A stretch of DNA of 41,546 nucleotides from Deltaproteobacteria bacterium (GTDB taxonomy: Bacteria; Desulfobacterota; Syntrophia; Syntrophales; UBA5619), in NCBI GenBank assembly GCA_021817825.1, contig JAKAFS010000028.1:1-41546 (forward strand), written 5' to 3'. Numbering within the stretch: position 1 is the stretch's first letter; every line of letters starts with the position of its first letter. Shown here piece after piece: positions 34,375 to 41,546 of the stretch. The translations under genes were made by a program, and so were the position numbers. The notes under the pieces are model-generated. The model saw only the letters and a list, made by a program, of their open reading frames with translations, searched no databases and was not told the DNA's origin.

Positions 34375-35184
34375 ATGAAGATCGCGGCTAAGGAAATCTG
34401 GGCGGCCCTCGGCGAGATCCGGCAGAAGGCACCGGTGGTCCACAACATTACCAACTATGTGGTCATGAACAACACGGCCAACGCCCTGCTGGCCCTCGGG
34501 GCGTCGCCGGTCATGGCCCACGCCGAGGAGGAGATGGAAGAGATGGTCGCGATCGCCTCCGCTCTGGTCATCAATATCGGCACCCTGAGTCCGGCCTGGG
34601 TCCGCTCCATGTTCGCAGCCGCCGAAGGGGCACGCAAACGGCGCATCCCGATCGTTCTGGATCCCGTAGGGGCGGGGGCAACGGCCTACCGGACGCGGAC
34701 GGCCCGGGAATTGATTCGGGCGATTCCCCCGGACATCATTCGGGGCAACGGCTCGGAGATCATGGCACTCTTGGAGAAAGATGCCCGGACCAAAGGTGTG
34801 GACAGCGGCGCCTCTTCCGATGTAGCGGTGGCGGTCGGCCGGAAATTGCACGATCTTTGCGGCGCCGCCGTCTGCATCAGCGGCGAGACGGATTACACGA
34901 TCGGCCGGGGGGGAATTTTCCGGGGGCGGAACGGCCATCTCCTGATGACCCGGGTGACGGGTCTGGGCTGTACGGCCACGGCCCTCTGCGGCGCCTTCGC
35001 CACGGTCATGGCCGATCCGGCAGAAGCCGCCGCAGCGGCAATGGCGGTCATGGGAATCGCCGGCGAGATCGGGGTCTCCCGGTCCGCAGGGCCGGGCTCC
35101 CTCCAGGTCCAGTTTCTCGATGCCCTCTACAGGCTTTCCGCAGAAGAGATCGAACAACGCCTCCAGTTGGAGATGGAACCATAG
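34375..35184 (+). CDS. thiM: Hydroxyethylthiazole kinase
   Basis: A 269-residue ribokinase-like enzyme that phosphorylates 4-methyl-5-(2-hydroxyethyl)thiazole with ATP, the thiazole salvage step of thiamine synthesis. The start at 34,375 (MKIAAKEIW) has GGAGG about 10 nt upstream. An earlier in-frame ATG lacks conservation. The family motifs are PVVHNITNYVVMNNTANALLA near the N-terminus, VLDPVGAGAT, GNGSEI, and VTGLGCTATAL near the C-terminus, where the Gly/Cys loop forms the anion hole. The sequence looks complete. It leads an operon with thiE 23 nt downstream. Confidence 0.93.
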   Translation: MKIAAKEIWAALGEIRQKAPVVHNITNYVVMNNTANALLALGASPVMAHAEEEMEEMVAIASALVINIGTLSPAWVRSMFAAAEGARKRRIPIVLDPVGAGATAYRTRTARELIRAIPPDIIRGNGSEIMALLEKDARTKGVDSGASSDVAVAVGRKLHDLCGAAVCISGETDYTIGRGGIFRGRNGHLLMTRVTGLGCTATALCGAFATVMADPAEAAAAAMAVMGIAGEIGVSRSAGPGSLQVQFLDALYRLSAEEIEQRLQLEMEP

Positions 35185-35207
35185 GGACCGAGGATCGGGA
35201 GGGAAAG

Positions 35208-35843
35208 ATGCAGGGCTTATATTTTGTCACCGACCGGGGTCTTAGCGGGGAAAGGCCGCTTGCCGATGTGGTCCTTCAGGCGGTCCGGGGCGGGGCCGCT
35301 TATGTCCAGCTCCGGGAAAAGGAAGTGTCGACGCGGTTTTTCATCGAAGAGGCGCGACAAATCAAGGCCCTCCTGGCGCCTTTGCAAGTGCCGCTCATCA
35401 TCAACGACCGCCTGGATGTGGCCCTGGCCGTAGAAGCCGACGGCGTCCATGTAGGACAGGACGACATGCCCTACGCGATCGCCCGGAAATTGCTCGGACC
35501 GAAAGCGATCATCGGGCTTTCCGTGGAAACCTGGGAAGACGTGGAGCGGGCGGAGCCGCTCGACTGCGATTACCTGGGCGTCAGTCCCGTCTTCGCCACG
35601 GCCACCAAGACCGACACCAAGGCGCCCTGGGGCCTCGAAGGGCTCGCCCGGATCAGGGCGGCCTCGCGCCATCCCCTGGTCGCCATCGGCGGCCTTAATG
35701 CCAAAAACGCCGCGGCGACGGTCACGGCCGGGGCGGATGCCCTCGCCGTGGTCTCGGCGATCTGCGCCGCCCCCGATCCCCAAGCGGCGGCCCGGGAGAT
35801 CGACGGGATTATCCGCGCGGCCCGGGCCAGGAAACAGGAATGA
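35208..35843 (+). CDS. thiE: Thiamine-phosphate synthase
   Basis: A 211-residue TIM-barrel enzyme that joins hydroxymethylpyrimidine diphosphate with thiazole phosphate to give thiamine phosphate. GGGAGG lies just before the ATG at 35,208. Diagnostic segments are LYFVTDR, AYVQLREKEVSTR with the substrate-binding QxREK, PLIINDRLDVAL, DGVHVGQDD, YLGVSPVFATATKTD and LVAIGGLN. All are intact. With thiM it forms the salvage branch. The pyrimidine kinase ThiD is not encoded nearby. Its stop overlaps the HAD-like gene by 4 nt. Confidence 0.94.
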   Translation: MQGLYFVTDRGLSGERPLADVVLQAVRGGAAYVQLREKEVSTRFFIEEARQIKALLAPLQVPLIINDRLDVALAVEADGVHVGQDDMPYAIARKLLGPKAIIGLSVETWEDVERAEPLDCDYLGVSPVFATATKTDTKAPWGLEGLARIRAASRHPLVAIGGLNAKNAAATVTAGADALAVVSAICAAPDPQAAAREIDGIIRAARARKQE

Positions 35844-36625
35844 GCCGGCCGGACAAATGGGTTATTTTCGATTATTCGGGAACCCTCAGCCTCGAGGCGC
35901 CCCTTTTCGGCCGACCGGAGAACCTCGCCCGCGCCCTTCGGGAGAGCGGCCTGGCGGCCCTGGGCGTGGCAACCCCGGAAGTTTTCTGGACAAAGCTTGT
36001 CAACCCCACCTGGAGCGAGGGGAGCACGACCGGGATCGGCTACAAGCGGCTCCTGGCAAAGCAGATGGCGTCCCTTAACCTCGTCCCCGGCGCTTTGCAG
36101 TCACAGATCGACGCGGCGGCGGAACGGTTCGTGGACGACTATCTGAACCATTCGCGGATCGATCCCCGCTGGAAAGGCACTCTGACGCGTCTCAGTGAAG
36201 ACCCGTCCGTCCGGACGATCATCGCCACCGACCACTATGCGGAGGCCACGGCGATCATCGCCGGCGATCTGCGCTCCCTGGCGTCCCGTATCTTCGTCGC
36301 CAATTCCGCCGAAATCGGCGTCTGGAAAGGGGATCGCCGTTTCTGGGAACGGCTCCGGGACAGCCTCCCCCTTGCGGCTATCCGGCGGGTCCTCGTCATC
36401 GACGATTTCGGCGGCAATGAGGCGCCGGGGGACGACTACGCTTTGCCTGCCGAGGTCTTGACCCGCCAGGCAAAGACCCTGGCGAACCTCCGGGCGGTCT
36501 TTCCCGGCGAGGTCGAAGGGATTCCCTTTTTCCTGAACGCTTCTTTGCCCGATCGGGAAACGGCCGAGGCGCGGCTGATCGCCGAAACCGCCGTCCGGAT
36601 CGACGAATTTCTAAGGAGACCCTGA
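35840..36625 (+). CDS. HAD-like hydrolase with atypical motif I
   Basis: A 261-residue HAD-superfamily protein translated through an ATGA overlap with thiE. Motif I is FDYSGTLS with Asp11 as nucleophile, but the second Asp of the usual DxD is Ser13, a pattern more like dehalogenase or phosphonatase branches than standard phosphatases. TIIATDHYAEA fits motif II, a Lys in GVWKGDRRFW fits motif III, and VLVIDDFGGNEAPGDDY fits motif IV. Tight coupling with thiM and thiE suggests a thiamine-related phosphate or repair reaction, but the altered motif leaves the activity open. I cannot name a specific family. Confidence 0.72.
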   Translation: MSRPDKWVIFDYSGTLSLEAPLFGRPENLARALRESGLAALGVATPEVFWTKLVNPTWSEGSTTGIGYKRLLAKQMASLNLVPGALQSQIDAAAERFVDDYLNHSRIDPRWKGTLTRLSEDPSVRTIIATDHYAEATAIIAGDLRSLASRIFVANSAEIGVWKGDRRFWERLRDSLPLAAIRRVLVIDDFGGNEAPGDDYALPAEVLTRQAKTLANLRAVFPGEVEGIPFFLNASLPDRETAEARLIAETAVRIDEFLRRP

Positions 36626-36885
36626 TGAACGATACGGATTGCAGACCCCAGATCGAATACCCCTGTCCCTGGGGCTACAAGGTGATCGGCCGGGACAGGG
36701 AACTTCTCGGCAAGGCGGTTGCCGAGGTCCTGGCGGGCTGCGCCCACACGGTTGTCCCTTCGCACAGCAGCAAAGGCGGCGCTTACTGTAGCCTGAATGT
36801 GGAGACCACCGTCGAAAGCGAAAAGGCCCGTCTGGAACTTTACGACCGCCTCCGCTGTCACCCCGATATCCTGATGGTTCTTTAG
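36625..36885 (+). CDS. DUF493 (YbeD-like) small protein
   Basis: An 86-residue protein of the DUF493/YbeD family, a small α/β fold resembling ACT regulatory domains. The opening IEYPCPWGYKVIGRD and the central HSSKGGAYCSLNVETTVES match the family. The closing LRCHPDILMVL matches the usual end KxHPDVxMVL. It overlaps the HAD-like gene by one base (TGATG), so it is translated with the thiamine operon. The molecular role of the family is not settled. Lipoate-related regulation has been proposed for YbeD. Confidence 0.85.
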   Translation: MNDTDCRPQIEYPCPWGYKVIGRDRELLGKAVAEVLAGCAHTVVPSHSSKGGAYCSLNVETTVESEKARLELYDRLRCHPDILMVL

Positions 36886-36956
36886 AGATTGCAGTGGCAT
36901 CCTTGAAGTCCCTCTGCTATAGGATGAAAAAAACAGAAATGCACCGGAGGTAAAAG

Positions 36957-38642
36957 ATGGCCAACGAGCCGAACAACAAGGTAATCTACTCCATGATCGG
37001 AGTGAGCAAGGTCTATGACAAAAAACCGGTCCTGAAGGACATCTACCTCTCCTATTTTTACGGGGCGAAGATCGGCGTTCTCGGCCTCAACGGCTCGGGC
37101 AAGAGTTCCCTGCTCCGGATCCTTGCCGGCGTGGACACCGATTTCACCGGCAAGACGATCCTCACGCCCGGCCACAGCGTGGGACTTCTGGAACAGGAGC
37201 CGCAGCTGGCGGAAACCAAGACGGTCCGGGAATGCGTCGAGGAGGGGGTTCAGGAAACGGTCGATCTCCTGCGCCAGTTCGACGAGATCAACAACAAATT
37301 TGCCGAACCCATGTCCGACGAAGAGATGGGCAAGCTCTGCGACCGGCAGGCGAAGGTTCAGGAACAGCTGGACGCCCGGGATGCCTGGGACCTCGACTCC
37401 CGGCTGGAGATGGCCATGGACGCCCTCCGCTGTCCGCCCGGCGAAACCCCGGTGAAAGTCCTTTCCGGCGGCGAGAAGCGCCGGGTCGCCCTCTGCCGGC
37501 TGCTCCTCAAGAAGCCCGACATCCTGCTCCTCGACGAACCGACGAACCACCTCGATGCCGAATCGGTCGCCTGGCTGGAGCATCACCTCCAGTCCTACGC
37601 CGGCACCGTGATCGCCGTCACCCACGACCGCTACTTCCTCGACAACGTCGCCGGCTGGATCCTGGAGCTGGACCGCGGCCAGGGGATTCCCTGGAAGGGG
37701 AATTACTCCTCCTGGCTGGAGCAGAAGCAAAACCGCCTCCAGAAGGAGGAAAAGTCGGAGACGGAACGTCAGAAGACCCTCCAGCGTGAACTGGAATGGA
37801 TCCGCATGTCCCCCAAAGGTCGCCACGCCAAGTCCAAGGCCCGGATCAGCTCTTATGAGGAACTCCTCTCCCAGGAAAAAGACGCCCAGGCCAAGGAGCT
37901 CGAAATCTACATCCCGCCCGGACCCAGGCTGGGAAAAATCGTCATCGAAGCGGACAAGATCAGCAAGGCCTTCAACGATCGGCTGCTCATCGATCAGCTG
38001 TCCTTTTCGCTCCCCGCCGGCGGGATCGTGGGGATCATCGGGCCCAACGGCGCCGGCAAGACGACCCTCTTTAGGATGATCACCGGCCAGGAGACGCCCG
38101 ATTCGGGGACGATCCGGATTGCCGAGACGGTCAAGCTCGCCTACGTGGACCAGAGCCGCGACATCCTCGATCCGAACAAGACGATCTGGGAGACGATCTC
38201 CGAAGGTCAGGACATCATCCTCCTCGGCAACCGGGAGATGAACTCCCGGGCCTACGTTTCGCGCTTCAATTTTTCGGGCACGGACCAGCAGAAGAAGGTC
38301 GGCCAGCTTTCCGGCGGCGAGCGCAACCGCGTCCATCTGGCGCGAATGCTCAAGGAGGGGGCGAACGTCCTGCTCCTGGACGAGCCGACCAACGACCTGG
38401 ACGTGAACACGATGCGCGCCCTCGAAGAGGCCCTGGAGGCCTTCGGCGGCTGCGCCGTCGTCATCAGCCACGACCGGTGGTTCCTGGACCGGATCGCGAC
38501 CCACATCCTGGCCTTCGAAGGGGACAGCACGGCGGTCTGGTTCGACGGGAACTATTCGGAATACGAGGCGGACCGCAAGGCAAGGCTCGGGGCGGCGGCA
38601 TCCCAACCCCACCGGATCAAGTACCGCCAGTTGACGCGCTAG
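36957..38642 (+). CDS. ettA: Energy-dependent translational throttle protein EttA (ABC-F)
   Basis: A 561-residue ABC-F ATPase with two nucleotide-binding domains. NBD1 has Walker [10 protein letters not shown], signature LSGGEKRR and Walker [14 protein letters not shown] linker rich in charged residues (about 245-310, with the [21 protein letters not shown] block typical of EttA) joins NBD2, which has [17 protein letters not shown] and [11 protein letters not shown]. EttA binds the ribosomal E site and gates the first elongation step according to ATP/ADP ratio. Length and the short arm region are as in EttA. GGAGGT precedes the ATG. A terminator hairpin follows 20 nt after the stop. Confidence 0.94.
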   Translation: MANEPNNKVIYSMIGVSKVYDKKPVLKDIYLSYFYGAKIGVLGLNGSGKSSLLRILAGVDTDFTGKTILTPGHSVGLLEQEPQLAETKTVRECVEEGVQETVDLLRQFDEINNKFAEPMSDEEMGKLCDRQAKVQEQLDARDAWDLDSRLEMAMDALRCPPGETPVKVLSGGEKRRVALCRLLLKKPDILLLDEPTNHLDAESVAWLEHHLQSYAGTVIAVTHDRYFLDNVAGWILELDRGQGIPWKGNYSSWLEQKQNRLQKEEKSETERQKTLQRELEWIRMSPKGRHAKSKARISSYEELLSQEKDAQAKELEIYIPPGPRLGKIVIEADKISKAFNDRLLIDQLSFSLPAGGIVGIIGPNGAGKTTLFRMITGQETPDSGTIRIAETVKLAYVDQSRDILDPNKTIWETISEGQDIILLGNREMNSRAYVSRFNFSGTDQQKKVGQLSGGERNRVHLARMLKEGANVLLLDEPTNDLDVNTMRALEEALEAFGGCAVVISHDRWFLDRIATHILAFEGDSTAVWFDGNYSEYEADRKARLGAAASQPHRIKYRQLTR

Positions 38643-38661
38643 CGCGCTTGTCCTTTCCTGA

Positions 38662-38705
38662 GACGCGAAAGCCCTCCCGGCCTACAGGCCTGGGGGGCTT
38701 TCGTC
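38662..38705. terminator. Bidirectional terminator hairpin after ettA
   Basis: A long G/C-rich stem (GAAAGCC...GGCCT, loop ACA, AGGCC...GGCTTTC) lies between ettA and the convergent small gene at 38,737. GACG/CGTC extends the base with one mismatch. The flanking T-rich/A-rich ends are short on both strands, as in many high-GC terminators. Confidence 0.75.
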
Positions 38706-38736
38706 ATAAGAGCCGATCCTCCGCAGGGCTTCCGCT

Positions 38737-39045
38737 CTAGGTCGGAGGAGCAGACTCCCCTTGCGGGGGACCCGGGGCTTCGTCGCCCTGCCGGTCCAGG
38801 AGCTTCCGCAGGGAAGGGAGGAGATAGATCCCGCTCAAATCGTAGCGCTTCAGGACCTCGACGAGCAAATGCCGTTTTTCCATCGGCGTCGCCTTCTTGT
38901 TGAGGAGCAGCACCTCCTGTCCGTGAATCCGGCAGAGCCCGCCGGCATGGGTGGACCCCTCGCTCCGCATCGATTCATGCCGGATCGTGATCCCGAGACG
39001 TTCGGCCAACTCTTCCAGCTGAGCGATATGCTTTTGGTCTTCCAT
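38737..39045 (-). CDS. Hypothetical protein, 102 residues
   Basis: A small soluble protein with no signal peptide or membrane helix. The N-terminus (HIAQLEELAERLGI) is helical and amphipathic. The middle GGLCRIHGQEVLLLNKKAT is β-rich, then a Leu-rich helix MEKRHLLVEVLKRYDL precedes a Pro-rich tail. No catalytic motif is recognised. The sequence looks like a compact conserved deltaproteobacterial family rather than a random frame, because codon use and domain-like composition match neighbours. It lies downstream of lexA on the same strand. Confidence 0.65.
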   Translation of the reverse strand: MEDQKHIAQLEELAERLGITIRHESMRSEGSTHAGGLCRIHGQEVLLLNKKATPMEKRHLLVEVLKRYDLSGIYLLPSLRKLLDRQGDEAPGPPQGESAPPT

Positions 39046-39170
39046 GCCCGATTCGTCCTTGCCGATCCGGATTCTAGGGGCCCTTCGTCAGGTGGCTGGC
39101 CCGAACGCCGACCAATCTTACCCGCCTGCTCAATTCGCTGCGTTTCCGGACGGGTCGCCGGCCGCCGGGA

Positions 39171-39416
39171 CTACTTCAGAAGCAGGGAGATCAGGAGAGG
39201 GACAAAGTAGACTGTAGAAAGGGTAATCACGCCCAGGCAGGCCCCGTCGATCCAGGAATGGCTCAACCACTTTTTTTCCCAGGCGTCCGATTCTACGAAT
39301 CGTCGCAAACGGTTGAGCAGGCTCCTCTGGCCGGCAATCCGGCATTGCCCCGAACGGGGGTAGCGGATCGCCCCGCCGGCAGAAACTCGGATCGGAACTG
39401 TGGCATAGATTCTCAT
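39171..39416 (-). CDS. Small protein with C-terminal membrane helix
   Basis: An 81-residue protein starting MRIYATVPIRVSAGG at 39,416, preceded by GGAGAG 7 nt upstream. An in-frame ATG at 39,431 would add five residues but lacks a good ribosome binding site. Residues 1-50 are basic and soluble. The last ~27 residues (WIDGACLGVITL to LISLLLK) form one transmembrane helix at the extreme C-terminus, a tail-anchor-like layout. No family is recognised. It lies between lexA and the 102-residue protein gene on the same strand, so it may share the lexA transcript. Confidence 0.45.
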   Translation of the reverse strand: MRIYATVPIRVSAGGAIRYPRSGQCRIAGQRSLLNRLRRFVESDAWEKKWLSHSWIDGACLGVITLSTVYFVPLLISLLLK

Positions 39417-39476
39417 GATGGTTCTCTCCATTTAGCTTTTCTATCGGTGTAAATCCTAACAACCTTTAATCGCGCG

Positions 39477-40064
39477 CTAGCCGTGATACTTCCGGACGAC
39501 CGCCGTGACGACGCCTCCCAGCCTAAGCTCGGTCCGGGGCCGGATGAGAGGATATTTGGGGTTGGCCGCCTCCAGGGCGACCTGCCCGCCTTCCCGCCGG
39601 AAATATTTCAGCGTCCACTCGCCGTCGACCTCGGCCACGACCACGTCGCCGTTTTTGGGTTCCCGCCCCCTCTCGACGACCACGAGGTCTCCCGACAGGA
39701 TCCCTTCGCCGTTCATGGAATCGCCGTTCACCTCCAAGAGAAAGGAGGACTCCGGTTTGGTAATCAGGTATTCGTCCATGGACAGAAGGTCCTGCCGGAT
39801 CTCCTCCTCGGGCGAGGGAAATCCCGCCTGGACGGACCCGACCTTGGGGACGGCGAAGGAGCTTTTGATGAACCGCAGGTAGCCCTTGTCGTCCTTTTCC
39901 AGCACCTCCGCCTCGATGAGCTTGTTGATCCAGAAATGGACGACGCTCTTCGAACGGACCTCGAAGAGATCCATCATCTCGGCAAAGGAGGGCATGCGCC
40001 GGTTTTCCCGGAAGAAGACGGCAATGGATTTTTGAACCGATTGGAGCGTCCGTTTTTCTTTCAT
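39477..40064 (-). CDS. lexA: LexA-type SOS repressor
   Basis: A 195-residue LexA. The N-terminal winged helix (about 1-66, NRRMPSFAEMMDLFEVRSKS) is followed by the autocleavage site VQAGFPS (Ala80-Gly81) and the S24 peptidase domain with Ser116 in NGDSMNGEG and Lys153 in EWTLKYF. The repressor should bind operators of damage-response genes and cleave itself when RecA filaments form. The N-terminal domain is more diverged from E. coli LexA than the peptidase half. A perfect GAAC-N4-GTTC palindrome lies just upstream of the start, implying autoregulation. Confidence 0.88.
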   Translation of the reverse strand: MKEKRTLQSVQKSIAVFFRENRRMPSFAEMMDLFEVRSKSVVHFWINKLIEAEVLEKDDKGYLRFIKSSFAVPKVGSVQAGFPSPEEEIRQDLLSMDEYLITKPESSFLLEVNGDSMNGEGILSGDLVVVERGREPKNGDVVVAEVDGEWTLKYFRREGGQVALEAANPKYPLIRPRTELRLGGVVTAVVRKYHG

Positions 40065-40072
40065 GGCTCCCT

Positions 40073-40099
40073 TGTATAGAACATTCGTTCTATTGTCAA
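40073..40099 (-). promoter_or_regulatory. lexA promoter with embedded palindromic SOS box
   Basis: On the minus strand TTGACA (40,094-40,099) is followed by TATACA (40,073-40,078) with a short 15-nt spacer. The palindrome ATAGAAC-ATTC-GTTCTAT (40,076-40,093) fills that spacer and overlaps the -10 box, so bound repressor would block RNA polymerase. The GAAC-N4-GTTC core is the type known from Bacillus. This -10 box would start transcription almost at the ATG, so another start point or -10 box cannot be excluded. Confidence 0.65.
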
Positions 40100-40163
40100 G
40101 AAAAAAATGGACCTGGGAGGAAACTCTACAAGGGGATGCGTTTCGCAGGAAGCGAGCCGGTGG

Positions 40164-41300
40164 TCACAGGACCGCTGTCCGGGGGGTGGTTTTTGCGGCC
40201 GCCGCAGAGGTCTGTGGTAGCGGCACTGCCGTTTTTTCGATCGCCTCGCTGAAAGGCGGATGGAGGACGCCGGCTTCGGTGATGATGGCCGTGATGAGCC
40301 CGTGCGGGGTGACGTCGAAGGCGGGGTTGTAGACGGCGATCCCTTCCGGGGCCGTGCGCAACGCCCCGACGCCTGTGACCTCGTCGCAGGACCGCTCCTC
40401 GATGGGGATGGCCCTTCCATCGGGAAGGCTCGGATCGATCGTCGAGCAGGGGGCGGCCACATAGAAGGGGATCTGATGCGCCTTCGCCAGGACCGCCAGG
40501 CTGTAGGTCCCGATCTTGTTGGCCGTATCGCCGTTGGCGGCGATGCGGTCGGCGCCGGTGATCACCAGATCGATCTTCCCTTGCTGCATGAGAAAACCCG
40601 CCATGCTGTCGGTGACGAGCGTGCAGGGGATCCCTTCCCGCGTCAGTTCCCAGGCGGTGAGCCTGGCCCCCTGAAGGACCGGGCGGGTCTCGTCGACATA
40701 GACCTGGATCCGGTTGCCCGTTTCCCAGGCGGCGCGCAAGACCCCCAGGGCGGTGCCATAACCGGCCGTGGCCAGCGCCCCGGCGTTGCAGTGGGTGAGG
40801 ATCCGGCCGCCGGCCGGGATCAGGGCGCTGCCGAATTTTCCGAGGCGGCGGTTGATCGCCACATCTTCCTCGCCCACCCCGATCGCCTCGGCGACCAGGG
40901 CCTCCCGGACCCACCGCCAGGGGTCGGCTGCCGGGCTTTTCGCAGCCGCTGCCGGAGCGGCGGCCAGGGCTGCATCAAAGCGGCGCTTCATCCGCTCGAT
41001 GGCCCAGAAGAGGTTCCGGGCCGTGGGACGCGTCGCGGCAAACTGCCGACAGAGCTTGGCAAAGGCCTCCCGAAAGGCCTCGGAGGTGGAAGCTTCGATG
41101 CCGAGGGCGCCGAGGGCGATCCCCAACGCCGCAGCGACGCCGATGGCCGGGGCGCCCCGGACGGTCATGTCCCTGATCGCCGCGATCACCTGGCGATAAT
41201 CGGTGCATATGAGGTTCTTCTCTTCGACAGGCAGGGCGCGCTGGTCGATCATGACAACGGCGTCGTCCTGCCAAAAGAGGGTCCGGATTTCGCTTTTCAT
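40164..41300 (-). CDS. mtnA: Methylthioribose-1-phosphate isomerase
   Basis: A 378-residue member of the eIF2B-related family that converts 5-methylthioribose 1-phosphate to the ribulose form in methionine salvage. Identifying segments are [40 protein letters not shown] with the catalytic Cys, [21 protein letters not shown] with the catalytic Asp, and [11 protein letters not shown]. The ATG at 41,300 overlaps the gatB stop by one base (TGATG); a GTG one codon earlier is possible. Related 5-deoxyribose isomerases share the fold, but the motifs fit MtnA. The C-terminal 30 residues are Ala/Thr-rich. Confidence 0.9.
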   Translation of the reverse strand: MKSEIRTLFWQDDAVVMIDQRALPVEEKNLICTDYRQVIAAIRDMTVRGAPAIGVAAALGIALGALGIEASTSEAFREAFAKLCRQFAATRPTARNLFWAIERMKRRFDAALAAAPAAAAKSPAADPWRWVREALVAEAIGVGEEDVAINRRLGKFGSALIPAGGRILTHCNAGALATAGYGTALGVLRAAWETGNRIQVYVDETRPVLQGARLTAWELTREGIPCTLVTDSMAGFLMQQGKIDLVITGADRIAANGDTANKIGTYSLAVLAKAHQIPFYVAAPCSTIDPSLPDGRAIPIEERSCDEVTGVGALRTAPEGIAVYNPAFDVTPHGLITAIITEAGVLHPPFSEAIEKTAVPLPQTSAAAAKTTPRTAVL

Positions 41301-41546
41301 CACGATTCGCCGGCCAGCATCCGCTTCAGGAGCTCATTGATGAGCTGGGGGTTGGCCTTCCCCTGGGTGGCCTTCATCGCCTGACCCACGAAAAAGCCGA
41401 AGACCTTCTCCTTGCCGGCCCGGTACTGGGCCACCTGTTCGGGGTTCTTCGCCAGGATCTCGGCAACCGTCTTCGCAAGGGCCTCCTCGTCGGTGATCTG
41501 TACGAGCCCCTTCTCGGCGATGATCGCCTGCGGCGTCTTGCCGCTT
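41300..41546 (-). CDS. gatB: Aspartyl/glutamyl-tRNA amidotransferase subunit B, C-terminal part
   Basis: An 81-codon C-terminal fragment that enters from the right edge. It reads [17 protein letters not shown] near the start and [20 protein letters not shown] followed by [10 protein letters not shown] near the end, which is the tRNA-binding YqeY-like tail of GatB. Complete GatB is about 475 residues, so most of the gene lies outside. GatB with GatA and GatC amidates Glu-tRNA(Gln) or Asp-tRNA(Asn). It is translated with mtnA. Confidence 0.92.
   Translation of the reverse strand, partial: SGKTPQAIIAEKGLVQITDEEALAKTVAEILAKNPEQVAQYRAGKEKVFGFFVGQAMKATQGKANPQLINELLKRMLAGES

Noticed and set aside
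36882-38612. A 576-codon open frame on the minus strand opposite ettA
   Set aside because: ettA on the plus strand has every ABC-F motif. The opposite frame is a low-complexity shadow caused by GC-rich codons.
40260-41384. Long plus-strand open frame opposite mtnA and gatB
   Set aside because: It is a Gly/Asp/Arg-rich mirror of two well-recognised genes.

Overview
The window reads like a moderately GC-rich Gram-negative anaerobe, most plausibly a deltaproteobacterium (Desulfobacterota, Syntrophales-like). The reasons are an outer-membrane polysaccharide export system, densely overlapping genes with strong GGAGG-type ribosome binding sites, several radical SAM/SPASM enzymes, and housekeeping genes (lexA, ettA, mtnA, gatB) of proteobacterial type. 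The taxonomic call is an inference from general gene content, not from a marker gene.

Region 1 (about 1-22,970, minus strand) is a long exopolysaccharide locus read right to left from a good promoter at 22,945-22,974. It encodes a Wza export lipoprotein, a Wzc-type chain-length tyrosine kinase with an unusual C-terminal SPOR domain, a small membrane protein, a Wzy/O-antigen-ligase-like polymerase, a Wzx flippase, two zinc-ribbon methyltransferases, one GT2, one CgeB-like and three GT4 glycosyltransferases, two GT9 (heptosyltransferase-type) enzymes, a PIG-O-like membrane phosphotransferase and a glutamine-dependent amidotransferase. It ends in a secreted repeat protein that has its own near-consensus promoter and runs off the left edge.

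Region 2 (23,146-32,920, plus strand) is the most interesting part. A degenerate-looking HD-GYP protein and an NTP_transf_5-type nucleotidyltransferase are followed by a radical SAM protein and then by a compact cassette that looks like a RiPP (ribosomally made, modified peptide) pathway. The cassette holds a 64-residue Cys/Lys-rich precursor ending in Ser, a radical SAM/SPASM enzyme fused to an HPr-kinase-like domain, a second radical SAM/SPASM enzyme, a PqqD-like peptide chaperone, a soluble S26-type peptidase and a third radical SAM/SPASM enzyme. The HPr-kinase-like domain, the nucleotidyltransferase and the C-terminal Ser together recall the tail-phosphorylation chemistry of paeninodin-type lasso peptides. 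Here they are combined with radical SAM enzymes and no lasso cyclase.

Region 3 (32,950-41,546) begins with a convergent ExeA-like ATPase and a low-molecular-weight tyrosine phosphatase that probably serve the polysaccharide locus. It continues with a thiamine salvage operon (thiM, thiE, a HAD-like protein, a DUF493 protein), ettA with a clear terminator, two small unknown proteins, lexA with a perfect GAAC-N4-GTTC palindrome in its promoter, mtnA, and the C-terminal end of gatB. No tRNA, rRNA, insertion sequence or CRISPR array was seen. No exosortase gene lies in the window, although several neighbours resemble genes found in exosortase-associated polysaccharide loci.
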